Below, one piece after another: positions 16,431 through 24,502 of a stretch of DNA of 55,548 bases. The notes beneath the pieces are model-generated. The model saw only the letters and a program-made list of their open reading frames with translations. It had not been told where the DNA came from and made no database searches. Within the stretch, counting starts at the first letter, position 1. Every line of letters begins with the position of its first letter. The position numbers and the translations under genes are program-made. Source of the stretch: Spirochaetota bacterium (GTDB taxonomy: Bacteria; Spirochaetota; B62-G9; DRHN01); NCBI GenBank assembly GCA_016934265.1, contig JAFGTF010000037.1, forward strand, positions 1-55,548, read 5' to 3'.

Positions 16431-17207
16431 TTACCCCCTCCATCGCTTTGATTCGAGAACTCGCAACGACAGGAACAGTGATACGAATATAAACAGCACG
16501 TAGTAGACGACGTCCTTCGTATCGATCATCCCCTTGACGAAATTGTTCAGATGGTCGATGATGCTGAGTTCGCTGAGCACCTTTCCTATCGTCTTCCCGC
16601 TCGAGGGATCCATCACCCAGCCTAAAAACCAGAACCCGAGCAGCACGCCGTAGGATATGATAATCGCAACGATCTGGTTCTCGGAGAGGGCCGAAATCAG
16701 TATTCCGAGCGAAAGGAAGGAGATCCCCATGAGAAAGAGCCCGAGATATCCGGCGAAGACGGGGCCCCACTCCGCAGACTGCGTAAACCCGAACGCCATG
16801 AACGGCGCCGGAAGAGTGAGTATCAGCATGACCGCGACGATCGTCGCGGCTGCGAGCCACTTTCCGATCACGATATGCCCGTCCTTCACCGGATACGTGA
16901 ATAAAAGCTCTATGGTGCCGGATTTTTTCTCTTCCGCGATGAGACGCATCGATATGGGAGGGATCATCATGAGGAATATGATCGCATTGTTGCCGAACAC
17001 CGGGCCGAATACGCCGAGGATGAGGTCGATTCTCTGCCCGTAGTACGGGTTCTGCATGAGCTGATAGGAGAGCTCGGAATAGTAGATGAGGCTCCTATAG
17101 AAGAAAAATCCGAAGATTGCGGTGAATATTATCATCACTACATAGGCGATCGGAGATGTGAAGTAGAACCGAATCTCCCGTTTGTATATCTCCGCTATAT
17201 TTCTCAT
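16431..17207 (-). CDS. ABC-2 family permease (GldF-like)
   Basis: This is an inner-membrane permease of 258 residues with six hydrophobic segments, beginning with a basic N-terminus and the first helix at about 18-38. The layout and the phrase RLIAEEKKSGTIELLFTYPV match ABC-2 transporters of the GldF/NosY type, which pair with one cytoplasmic ATPase. It overlaps the ATPase gene by four bases (ATGA), so the ATPase, permease, GldG and DUF4340 proteins are made from one message. Confidence 0.88.
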   Translation of the reverse strand: MRNIAEIYKREIRFYFTSPIAYVVMIIFTAIFGFFFYRSLIYYSELSYQLMQNPYYGQRIDLILGVFGPVFGNNAIIFLMMIPPISMRLIAEEKKSGTIELLFTYPVKDGHIVIGKWLAAATIVAVMLILTLPAPFMAFGFTQSAEWGPVFAGYLGLFLMGISFLSLGILISALSENQIVAIIISYGVLLGFWFLGWVMDPSSGKTIGKVLSELSIIDHLNNFVKGMIDTKDVVYYVLFIFVSLFLSLRVLESKRWRG

Positions 17208-18139
17208 GACGTCTTTTCCTCCTCCTCAACGGTAACAAGTTTGAGAAACACATCCTCGAGGCTCATCGCTCTCGAGCTCAGCTCGAGAAGCTCGAACCCC
17301 TCGTCTACGACACGCTTCGCGATGAGCGGCCTGAGGTCATTGCCTTTGTCCGTCTCGACCGTATAAGACTCCCCCTCCTGCTTCACGCCCCCGACGCCGT
17401 CGATTGAAGCGAGACATCGTTTTATCTTATCGAAGGGCCCCCGTGCGACAAGCGATATGCTCCTGGTCTGGTCGAGACCCTTCCCGATATTCTCCGTGGA
17501 ATCAACGGCGACGATCCGCCCCTCGTTGATGATCACCACCTTGTTGCAGGTCATCGAGACCTCCGGCAGTATATGGGTGGACAGGATCACCGTCCGTTCC
17601 CCTGCCATGGAACCGATGAGCTGCCGTATCTCGTAGATCTGCTTCGGATCGAGACCCGTTGTCGGCTCGTCGAGTACCAGTACGGGAGGATCGTTTATGA
17701 GCGCCTGGCCTAATGCGACGCGCTGTCTGTATCCTCTCGACAGCTCTCCTACCCGCCTGTTCACCACGCTCTTCAGCGCGCACCGATCGACCGTATCCTC
17801 GACCCTCCCTTTCAGGACGGCCTTCGGTACTCCCTTGACCGCACCGACGAATCTGAGGTAGTCGATCGTCGTCATGTCGTTGTACATCGAAGGATTTTCA
17901 GGTACATAACCGATCCTGCGCTTTACCTCGATCGGTTCGTCCAGCACGCTGTGCCCGCAGACAGTCACGTTGCCTGTGGTGGGGGGAAAGTATCCGGTAA
18001 TCACCCGCATGGTGGTCGTCTTTCCCGCACCGTTCGGTCCGAGAAAACCGAGTATCTCCCCTCGCTCCACACTGAAGCTTATATCCCGTACCGCGACCGT
18101 CTGTCCATACCGCTTCGTAACCCCTTCTATCGTTATCAC
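17204..18139 (-). CDS. ABC transporter ATP-binding protein (GldA-like)
   Basis: This is a cytoplasmic ATPase of 311 residues. It has Walker A GPNGAGKTT (about 34-42), a Q-loop at about 79, the ABC signature LSRGYRQR, Walker B VLVLDEPTTGLD and the switch histidine in STHI. A C-terminal extension of about 90 residues after the ATPase core is usual for the ABC-2 drug/GldA group. The start is GTG at 18137-18139 behind GGCGGAGG. It is the first gene of the four-gene operon and has a near-consensus promoter 45 bases upstream. Confidence 0.92.
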   Translation of the reverse strand: MITIEGVTKRYGQTVAVRDISFSVERGEILGFLGPNGAGKTTTMRVITGYFPPTTGNVTVCGHSVLDEPIEVKRRIGYVPENPSMYNDMTTIDYLRFVGAVKGVPKAVLKGRVEDTVDRCALKSVVNRRVGELSRGYRQRVALGQALINDPPVLVLDEPTTGLDPKQIYEIRQLIGSMAGERTVILSTHILPEVSMTCNKVVIINEGRIVAVDSTENIGKGLDQTRSISLVARGPFDKIKRCLASIDGVGGVKQEGESYTVETDKGNDLRPLIAKRVVDEGFELLELSSRAMSLEDVFLKLVTVEEEEKTS

Positions 18140-18183
18140 GTTGACCGTCCTCCGCCGATGATATCCTGAAAAACCGCTTGTAA

Positions 18184-18212
18184 ATTTACTAAGAACGTTC
18201 GTTTCGTGTCAA
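18184..18212 (-). promoter_or_regulatory. Promoter of the GldA-F-G/DUF4340 operon
   Basis: On the minus strand TTGACA (18212-18207), a 17-nt spacer and GTAAAT (18189-18184); with an 18-nt spacer the -10 is TAAATT. The spacer contains AACGTT inside GAACGTTCTTA, whose inverse TAAGAACGTT recurs upstream of the HTH gene at 13344-13335. Confidence 0.55.
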
Positions 18213-18561
18213 GAAATGATACGCGCCTTAGCCGCCTGTTCCTGCGAAAATGTTTCCGCTCTTCCTATACCGGTACCGGTCCGAAAAAGCCGTCACGAGC
18301 ATCATCACCATTCAGGCTGTCGAAATGACAATGCTCAAACGCGATACACCCCGTTTTCACGTCGAACGCGACATAAGGATTTTACCCTTCACCGGCACGA
18401 CGCACAATATATTTACATTATGCCCTGAAGGACATATACTATGTTTTTGAATACGAAGTCGAATGTATCGGCGGCGGGCGGACTATGCATTTTCAAAAAA
18501 TACGAGCATGCATCGGCCCGAAGCCGGGAATACCATACCACTCTTCCGGAGGACTGTGACA
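18213..18561. other. Divergent intergenic region between the ABC operon and the stress protein
   Basis: It holds the upstream part of both promoters. A plus-strand ORF at 18250-18450 has no ribosome site and is probably chance. The extended ORF in front of the stress-protein start (from 18463) lacks homology to the family and is not used. Confidence 0.45.
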
Positions 18562-19020
18562 GTGCTTCCTATCACGCATATACTATGCCCCACCGATTTC
18601 AGTGAGCCCTCGTACGAGGCGGTCTCCGCTGCATGCGAGCTTGCCGGCCACTTCCGCTGCGAGCTTACCGTTATGCACGTCGTTGCGCCGATACCGACGA
18701 TCGTCTCGAACGTCGGCCCGTCCGCGTTCAACCTCAACACCTATCAGTATGAGCTCGAAAACGATGCGAAGAAGACCCTCGACTCGGTTATAGAAAAAAA
18801 TGTTCCGAAGAGCGTCACCGCGCATCCGCACATCGCACACGGTAATGCCGCGGAACGGATACTGCACTATACGAAGGAGAACGACAAAATAGACCTTGTC
18901 GTTATAGCCTCGCACGGGCGCACGGGGTGGAGGGACATTATGTTCGGCTCCGTTGCGGAACGTGTCGTGCGCCTCTGTTCCGTTCCCGTGCTCACGGTCT
19001 CGGGGAGAAAAAAAGACTGA
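18562..19020 (+). CDS. Universal stress protein (UspA family)
   Basis: This is a cytoplasmic single Usp domain of 152 residues from GTG 18562, which lies eight bases after GGAGGA; a GTG at 18556 would be too close. The N-terminus ILCPTDFSEPSYEA and the C-terminal nucleotide-binding stretch SHGRTGWRDIMFGSVAERV (G-x-x-G-x6-G-S) match the ATP-binding branch of the family. Such proteins help survival under starvation or oxidative stress by unknown means. The gene appears monocistronic and is divergent from the ABC operon. Confidence 0.9.
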   Translation: MLPITHILCPTDFSEPSYEAVSAACELAGHFRCELTVMHVVAPIPTIVSNVGPSAFNLNTYQYELENDAKKTLDSVIEKNVPKSVTAHPHIAHGNAAERILHYTKENDKIDLVVIASHGRTGWRDIMFGSVAERVVRLCSVPVLTVSGRKKD

Positions 19021-19317
19021 CCGTTGGCCGATCGACGGTCCCGCCGCTATGAGGGCCGCAAGGAGCCCATAGCCTCGTACATTGCGGGAATATTCCTAAC
19101 ACGGTGGATCGGGCCGAATGCTGCGGTTTTTACTCCTGTTTCTTGGAAATCCCCTCTTTTTTATGTGTCTCTATCATTCGCCCACAGTGGGAGGGATTCT
19201 GCATCCTCCTGTCCCGTATCGAAGCCTGCCGGCATACGATTTGCCTTTTCTCCTTTCGGGGCGCGGAGTATTCTCCCACGGTGTGTCATCGCAGGCGAGA
19301 CTAAGCCGGTATATTGT
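19021..19317. other. Intergenic stretch without a recognisable gene
   Basis: It runs between the stress protein and the promoter of the small lipoprotein. No ORF here combines a ribosome site with a protein-like sequence, and I see no good terminator. Confidence 0.45.
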
Positions 19318-19346
19318 TTGACAGGATGTCCGGTATATACTACAAT
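19318..19346 (+). promoter_or_regulatory. Near-consensus promoter of the small lipoprotein gene
   Basis: TTGACA (19318-19323), a 17-nt spacer and TACAAT (19341-19346). This is one of the strongest-looking promoters in the window. The leader to the ATG at 19443 is about 90 nt. Confidence 0.7.
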
Positions 19347-19442
19347 TTTGTACGAGCGGCGGATTTCCCCCATACACACTTCTCAACGGCTCTTTGACTT
19401 CTCTTGAATCGCTTTCGTATGTTACAGACGGCGGGCACAACG

Positions 19443-19886
19443 ATGAGAAGGCCGGCATCGTTTTTCAGTTTTTTCTTCTATTCCGTGCTGGGAGTCTGCA
19501 TGATCGGATGTACCCTCGTTCAGCACCAGCAGACTGTTTCGGACGGCGAGATCGTCGCTTCGGGCGACTTCGATGTTCACGGTACCATAGACTGCGAGCC
19601 GAACGAGGGACCGATGGGCACGCCTGTCACGGTCATCATCGTGTTAGACCGCGGTGCGTCCCTCGTATGCGAGATCCAGGCGCTGCAGGCGACGGAGGAA
19701 TCCTGCTGGGAGTTCGTGAGGACCCCCCAGATTGATCCGGTTCAGTATGACGCCGTCACCTGGTCGATCGGACACGGCGTGTATCTCAGCGGTAAAAACG
19801 GCATCGTGCGTTTTTCGGTCTGCAATACGGATACGGAAATCGGGAGCGGCGATATCGATATCAACAGCGGAAAACCGGCCGCTTAA
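19443..19886 (+). CDS. Small lipoprotein of unknown function
   Basis: The product is 147 residues from the ATG at 19443. A basic start (MRRPAS) and a hydrophobic segment rich in Phe lead to a lipobox ending MIGC, so the mature N-terminus is probably a lipidated Cys near residue 23. The mature part is acidic, with several strands (DVHGTIDCEPN, TPVTVIIVLDRG) and four further cysteines that could form disulfides. I recognise no family. In-frame TTG 19404 and ATG 19419 starts have no better ribosome site. The strong promoter in front supports expression. It converges on the ComB-like gene 40 bases away. Confidence 0.6.
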   Translation: MRRPASFFSFFFYSVLGVCMIGCTLVQHQQTVSDGEIVASGDFDVHGTIDCEPNEGPMGTPVTVIIVLDRGASLVCEIQALQATEESCWEFVRTPQIDPVQYDAVTWSIGHGVYLSGKNGIVRFSVCNTDTEIGSGDIDINSGKPAA

Positions 19887-19926
19887 TGCAACGCATTATG
19901 TATTGCGATTCATTCTACATCACAGC

Positions 19927-20640
19927 CTACAAGGTGATATGTCCCTCGGAATAAAAGGGGACTACGTCGTAGAGATCGGTCTGCAGGCATAATGCAATAT
20001 CATCCTCATAGCCCGTCCTCTCGAGATACTCGTAGGCGAGACTGCCCTTTTTCAACAGACTCCGCATGTCCGTTGTGCAATCAGAAAGGGCCGTCATTGC
20101 AGCCCCGAGATCGTTGAGTGTTGTTTCCGCCTTTTTCCCGAGACTGGAGGCGATCATACCGGCACACAGTCCGTCCTCGAGCGCGAACCGCCCGAACGTA
20201 CCGGAGCAAACCAACACAACGTCGTTTTCCTTACGTCTCAATTCTTCCGAGACCGCGGATACATTGAAGAATGAAGCGATGTAGATTCTTTTCCCTTCAA
20301 GGCACCCCTTGATTGCCTGCGTTCCATTGGAAGTCGTGCAAACGACATTCCTGCCGCGCACCTTCTCCTCGGTATATGAGTTCGGTGAATTATCAAGATG
20401 AAATCCCTCTATCGGAAGCGCCTGCCGTTCTCCCCCAAGCAGCGTGCGGCCGGTTTTGTCCCGCCGGAACACGTCCCATGCCTCATCGACACTCTCCACT
20501 GGGATGACACATCCGGCTCCGTGAACAAGCGCTGTTATTATCACGGAGGTCGTTCTGAAGACATCCATTACCACGACATCTCTGTCTCTGAGATCATCAT
20601 CCGATACTGTTTGGTAACTTTCGAATACCTGGATATTCAT
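19927..20640 (-). CDS. ComB-family 2-phosphosulfolactate phosphatase-like protein
   Basis: The product is 237 residues from the ATG at 20638-20640 with a GAAGGAAA site. It has the blocks of the ComB family: DVFRTTSVI, then LGGERQALPIEGF and LDNSP, then TTSNGTQAI, and the acidic VCSGTFGRFALEDG patch that forms the Mg2+ site. In methanogens ComB removes phosphate from 2-phospho-3-sulfolactate in coenzyme M synthesis. Many bacteria without coenzyme M carry homologues of unknown substrate. It is the last gene of a long leftward run that begins with a GntR regulator, so here it may act on a phosphorylated acid of that pathway. Confidence 0.85.
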   Translation of the reverse strand: MNIQVFESYQTVSDDDLRDRDVVVMDVFRTTSVIITALVHGAGCVIPVESVDEAWDVFRRDKTGRTLLGGERQALPIEGFHLDNSPNSYTEEKVRGRNVVCTTSNGTQAIKGCLEGKRIYIASFFNVSAVSEELRRKENDVVLVCSGTFGRFALEDGLCAGMIASSLGKKAETTLNDLGAAMTALSDCTTDMRSLLKKGSLAYEYLERTGYEDDIALCLQTDLYDVVPFYSEGHITL

Positions 20641-20696
20641 CGTTTTCCTTCGGTCCTTGATTTGCCGATCCGCCTCCTGACGACGTCGAACCGCAA

Positions 20697-21047
20697 TCAA
20701 CGGTACTCCTCCGGTGTGCGTACATAGAGAACCCAAAGCGGTGCATTCCCCGTGTTTTTAGTGATATGTACGGAATTCGGCGGCATGTAAATCGCCATAT
20801 ATTTCGCTATTTCAAACTCCTCATCGTCTATTATCTGGATACCCTTTCCCTCGAGAACGAAATACGCCTCTTCATCTTCATGGTGGTGATCTGGGTATCC
20901 CCACGACTGGCCGGGGTGCAGCATGAGAACTCCCATTTCGCATGTTTCTATACCGACGTTCTCCGGCAGAAGAAGAAGCTTCCTGAACACCCCGGTGTCG
21001 GTAATCTTCTCGATGCCTTCGGATATAGTGACTATATATTTCTTCAT
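20697..21047 (-). CDS. Small single-domain cupin protein
   Basis: The product is 116 residues, a beta-barrel with the two cupin motifs: PGQSWGYPDHHHEDEEAYFV (metal ligands H54-H56 and E60) and MPPNSVHITKNTG (H94). It resembles small cupins used as isomerases, dioxygenases or sugar-acid binding proteins. It has a GGGGA site before the ATG. It is 35 bases after the LivM-like gene and 56 before the ComB-like gene, all on the same strand, so it probably belongs to the same pathway. The exact reaction is unknown. Confidence 0.8.
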   Translation of the reverse strand: MKKYIVTISEGIEKITDTGVFRKLLLLPENVGIETCEMGVLMLHPGQSWGYPDHHHEDEEAYFVLEGKGIQIIDDEEFEIAKYMAIYMPPNSVHITKNTGNAPLWVLYVRTPEEYR

Positions 21048-21082
21048 AAAAATCCCCTATCTTGAATTGTGTGAGGTTTGTT

Positions 21083-22015
21083 CTACGATTTCTTTCTCAG
21101 TTTTATCCCCAAGATGCCGTTCGGGAGAAACAACATCACCATCATAAAGACTGCACCGACGACCATCCAATAACGGGAGGTGTAACGGCTTGTGAAACTG
21201 ATAAGCAAGATAGTCAGAACCGCCCCGATGAGGCCGCCTTCCAGACGCGTAACCCCGCCTAAAAGTGCGGCCAGCACCACCTTGACGATGGCGGAGAGAT
21301 CGCTCGTGTGAGGAGAGACGACCCCGGTCGAGTATAAGCTGAGAACCCCGCCCACTCCGGCGAACGCACCGGATATGACGATGGCCAGAAACCGATAGAG
21401 GTGAACGTTGAAACCGAGAGCCGCCATCTTCGTCGGATTGTCCCTGATACCCTGCAACGCCAACCCGAATGGTGAGCGTACGATGCGGCGCATGACGAGA
21501 TAACAGAGCACCGTAACGAAGAGCGCTGTGTAGTAACGGGGAGTCGCTGAAATGAGTGAGAAGCCGAATATCTCGGGCCTCGTAATTCCCGCGATACCGT
21601 TCCATCCGTGGGTTACGGATTCCCACTCCAATCCGACCCCATAGAAAAGCTGGGAGAGGGCCAGCGTCATCATTAAAAAATATACTCCCTTCGCCCTGAT
21701 TGCAATCCCCCCGAAGAGCGCGCTCAAGAAAGCCGAAGCCGCGACGGAAAGGGGAAGCAAAACCCATACGGGTAAACCGAGGTCCATCGTACCGATGCCG
21801 ACAACATACGCAGCCATCGATGAAAACGCCGTCTGGGTGAATGATATCATTCCGCAGTATCCGGCAAGGAGTATGAAGCTCATTGCAGTCAAACCGAGGG
21901 AAAGGCTCATATCAAGCAACTGTACATAGTATATCGGCAGCCACAGAGGAGCGGTAATCGCGATTACGCATATTATAAGTATAATAATGAGACGAATCAT
22001 GCGGTCGTTATTCAT
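21083..22015 (-). CDS. Branched-chain-amino-acid-type ABC permease (LivM-like)
   Basis: This is an inner-membrane permease of 310 residues with about nine hydrophobic helices. The blocks LLAGYCGMISFTQTAF near 50-65, the cytoplasmic coupling region with ALQGIRDNPTKMAALGFN, and GVTRLEGGLIGA near the C-terminus are standard for LivM. It overlaps the LivH-like gene by four bases. It works with LivH, LivG, LivF and a periplasmic binding protein. The substrate need not be an amino acid: this family also carries amides, urea and aromatic or dicarboxylic acids. Confidence 0.93.
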   Translation of the reverse strand: MNNDRMIRLIIILIICVIAITAPLWLPIYYVQLLDMSLSLGLTAMSFILLAGYCGMISFTQTAFSSMAAYVVGIGTMDLGLPVWVLLPLSVAASAFLSALFGGIAIRAKGVYFLMMTLALSQLFYGVGLEWESVTHGWNGIAGITRPEIFGFSLISATPRYYTALFVTVLCYLVMRRIVRSPFGLALQGIRDNPTKMAALGFNVHLYRFLAIVISGAFAGVGGVLSLYSTGVVSPHTSDLSAIVKVVLAALLGGVTRLEGGLIGAVLTILLISFTSRYTSRYWMVVGAVFMMVMLFLPNGILGIKLRKKS

Positions 22016-22863
22016 TCTTCCCTCCCAAGCAATCCTCGCGGCCTGAACGCCAACACGATTATCAGCGTTCCCATCAACAGGAAGATCGCCACCTCATGCA
22101 CGTACGCACGTCCGAAACTGTCCACCAGCCCCACGATGAGCGCCCCCAGCGCGGAACCGGCAATACTCCCCATTCCCCCCATGATGACGACCACAAGCGC
22201 ATAGGTCAGAATTGAGAAATCGGACCCGGGCCCGAACGCAATATACGTCCCCCCGACGGCGCCGCTGAGCCCCGTTATAAAACCTGTGAGTATGAATACC
22301 AGCGTGAATATCCGGTCGATATTGATACCGAGCGCCGAGGTCATCGACCGGTTATCCGTACCGGCGCGAAGTATCCGCCCGAGCTGTGTCCGCTGGAGCA
22401 TGTACCACATGGTTCCGCCGACGACGAGCGCAAGCGCAAGAACAAAAAACCGGAATGCGGGATATGTCAATCCGGCGAACGGAATCGGCGTACTAGTGAA
22501 CATAGGCTCTCCGACGGTGCGAGGCAGCCCCCCCCATATATAGAGGCAGAGATCAGCTATCATCATTGAAATACCTAGGGTTAATACCGTCTGCGGCAGG
22601 TCGCCTTTTACCCTGCTCACCAGCAGGCGCACGATATACGCGGTAATCCCTACCGTTATGCTTCCAATTATGATTCCGTACAACCAGTTCCCGGTCTGTT
22701 TCTGAATCGTATACGCCATATACGCACCCAGAATATAGAACGCGCCGTGGCTCATGTTGATGACACGCATTACGCCGAAAATCAACGTAAATCCGCTCGC
22801 AATCATAAATAGCAGCCCAGCGTATGTAATACCGTTCATAAACTGGATCAGGATCTGATTCAC
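22012..22863 (-). CDS. Branched-chain-amino-acid-type ABC permease (LivH-like)
   Basis: This is an inner-membrane permease of 283 residues with eight or so helices. The N-terminal GLTLIFGV-type block is present here as FTLIFGVMRVINMSHGAFY, and the coupling motif ILRAGTDNRSMTSALGIN and GGMGSIAGSALGA match LivH. The start is GTG at 22861-22863 with GGAGAGG upstream. A gap of 156 bases separates it from the LivF-like gene, with nothing recognisable in it. This unusual order (substrate-binding protein, G, F, H, M) is still compatible with one transcript. Confidence 0.93.
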   Translation of the reverse strand: MNQILIQFMNGITYAGLLFMIASGFTLIFGVMRVINMSHGAFYILGAYMAYTIQKQTGNWLYGIIIGSITVGITAYIVRLLVSRVKGDLPQTVLTLGISMMIADLCLYIWGGLPRTVGEPMFTSTPIPFAGLTYPAFRFFVLALALVVGGTMWYMLQRTQLGRILRAGTDNRSMTSALGINIDRIFTLVFILTGFITGLSGAVGGTYIAFGPGSDFSILTYALVVVIMGGMGSIAGSALGALIVGLVDSFGRAYVHEVAIFLLMGTLIIVLAFRPRGLLGREE

Positions 22864-23019
22864 CGTGCTACCCCTCTCCTGTTAAAGATGAGCCTTTTAA
22901 TCCAACAACTTCTATGATCGAAATCATCGTAAATTTCTTATATACGAAGCTATTTAGAATACCGTGCCCGCGCTTGCTTCCGAAATTACCCGATCCCCAC
23001 CCTCGGTTATCCACTAGGA

Positions 23020-23730
23020 TTAGCCTGCTTCCACAGAAACACCTAAAAGCTGGTCCTGCGTCTTCTTGTCATGCATGATTCGCTCGGATTCTATCTTCTG
23101 GACTATCGTTCCGGAAACCATTACATGCAGCTCTCCTGCGAGCGACGTCGCCGCATGGAGGTTCTGTTCAATGAGAAGCAGGCTTATCCCCCCTTTAATG
23201 AGGTCTTTGCATGTTCGTATCACGGTCTCAAGAACAATCGGATCGAGCCCCTCCGAAGGTTCGTCCATGACGAGCAACGAGGGATTCGTCACCAGGGCCC
23301 TTCCGATTGCAAGCATCTGTTGCTGTCCGCCGGAAAGCAGTACCGCCCTCTGGTTACGGAGTTTGTACAAGTTCGGAAAGAGATCATATACCCGCCTGCT
23401 GTTCCATTCTGCTCCCTCCCGTCTTGCAAGTCGCAGATGCTCGTCCACGCTGAGAGATCGGAACAGCTCTCTTCCCTGCGGGACATACCCCACCCCACAC
23501 TGAGCCACTTCATACGGCTTTTTGTTCTCGATCCTTCTGCCAAGAAGCCGTATTATTCCGGAGGTAACCGGCACGATACCCATGATCGATTTTACAAGCG
23601 TGGTCTTCCCCATACCGTTTCGTCCCACAATCGCCAGTATTCCCCGCTCTAGATCCAGTGAAATACCCTGCACGATATGGCTGGAACCGTAGTGTACGTG
23701 TACGTCCTTCAAAGACAGAATATCATCCAT
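23020..23730 (-). CDS. ABC transporter ATP-binding protein (LivF-like)
   Basis: This is a cytoplasmic ATPase of 236 residues from the ATG at 23728-23730 with GGAGGT eight bases upstream; the extra N-terminal codons of the longer ORF are not used. It has Walker A GRNGMGKTT, the LivF-type YVPQGRELFRSLSV segment, signature LSGGQQQM and Walker B LLVMDEPSEGLDP. The start overlaps the end of the LivG-like gene by eight bases. It pairs with LivG to energise the permease. Confidence 0.93.
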   Translation of the reverse strand: MDDILSLKDVHVHYGSSHIVQGISLDLERGILAIVGRNGMGKTTLVKSIMGIVPVTSGIIRLLGRRIENKKPYEVAQCGVGYVPQGRELFRSLSVDEHLRLARREGAEWNSRRVYDLFPNLYKLRNQRAVLLSGGQQQMLAIGRALVTNPSLLVMDEPSEGLDPIVLETVIRTCKDLIKGGISLLLIEQNLHAATSLAGELHVMVSGTIVQKIESERIMHDKKTQDQLLGVSVEAG

Positions 23731-24502
23731 TAAAAGTACCTCCGAGATAGACCCGCTGCACTTCAGCGTCGGCACTGATCTGTGCGGGGGTACCTTCTCT
23801 TATGATCCTTCCCTCATGGAGCACGACGACCCTCTGCGAGACTTTCAATGCGACATGCATATCATGCTCGATCAACAGGAGCGTGATATCGGGGGGCAAA
23901 GATTCCAACATATCCACCACCATCTTACGTTCATCCGGAGAAAGTCCCGAAACCGGTTCATCGAACATCACGAGACGCGGCTCGAGCGTCATGGCGAGAC
24001 CGATTTCGAGCTGTCTTCTTTCGCCGTGTGAAAGCAACCCGGAAGACCAGTCGAACTTCTTTTCGAGCCGCACCATCGTTGCGATCTCTTTCGCCTGGTC
24101 CATTCGCCTGCCGTCCTTTTCCGCCTTCAGGACTATGTTGTAATGTCTTTTTAGATACCCCTCCTGCGGGCCGAGAACGCCGAGGTAGAGGTTCTCTCCT
24201 ACCGTGAGGGAGTCGAAGAGAGACGACTTCTGATAGGTCCTCCGAAGGCCTCTCGCGACACGCTTTCTTACCGCCGTTTTAGTGACATCCTGTCCGAACA
24301 AAGAGATTTTGCCCTCGGTTCCGCGAAGGTCCCCGGTAATAACGTTGAAGAGCGTCGTCTTGCCCGCACCGTTCGGTCCGATGAGACCGAGGCGCTCGCC
24401 ATGCGCGACATCGAGATTGATGTCGCGCACGGCATAGAGCCCGCCAAACCGTTTGGACACGTTCTGCAGGTGTAGTACCTGCCGACCGTCAGCAGCTTTC
24501 AT
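23723..24502 (-). CDS. ABC transporter ATP-binding protein (LivG-like)
   Basis: This is a cytoplasmic ATPase of 259 residues. It has Walker A GPNGAGKTT, the RGLRRTYQKSSLF Q-loop, signature LLSHGERRQLEI (LSHG rather than LSGG, common in LivG), Walker B LVMFDEPVSGLSPDE and the switch region LLIEHDM. I place the start at the ATG at 24500-24502, which overlaps the stop of the binding-protein gene (ATGA); an ATG two codons earlier (24508) is equally possible. The longer GTG-started ORF reads through the binding-protein gene and is not used. Confidence 0.92.
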   Translation of the reverse strand: MKAADGRQVLHLQNVSKRFGGLYAVRDINLDVAHGERLGLIGPNGAGKTTLFNVITGDLRGTEGKISLFGQDVTKTAVRKRVARGLRRTYQKSSLFDSLTVGENLYLGVLGPQEGYLKRHYNIVLKAEKDGRRMDQAKEIATMVRLEKKFDWSSGLLSHGERRQLEIGLAMTLEPRLVMFDEPVSGLSPDERKMVVDMLESLPPDITLLLIEHDMHVALKVSQRVVVLHEGRIIREGTPAQISADAEVQRVYLGGTFNG

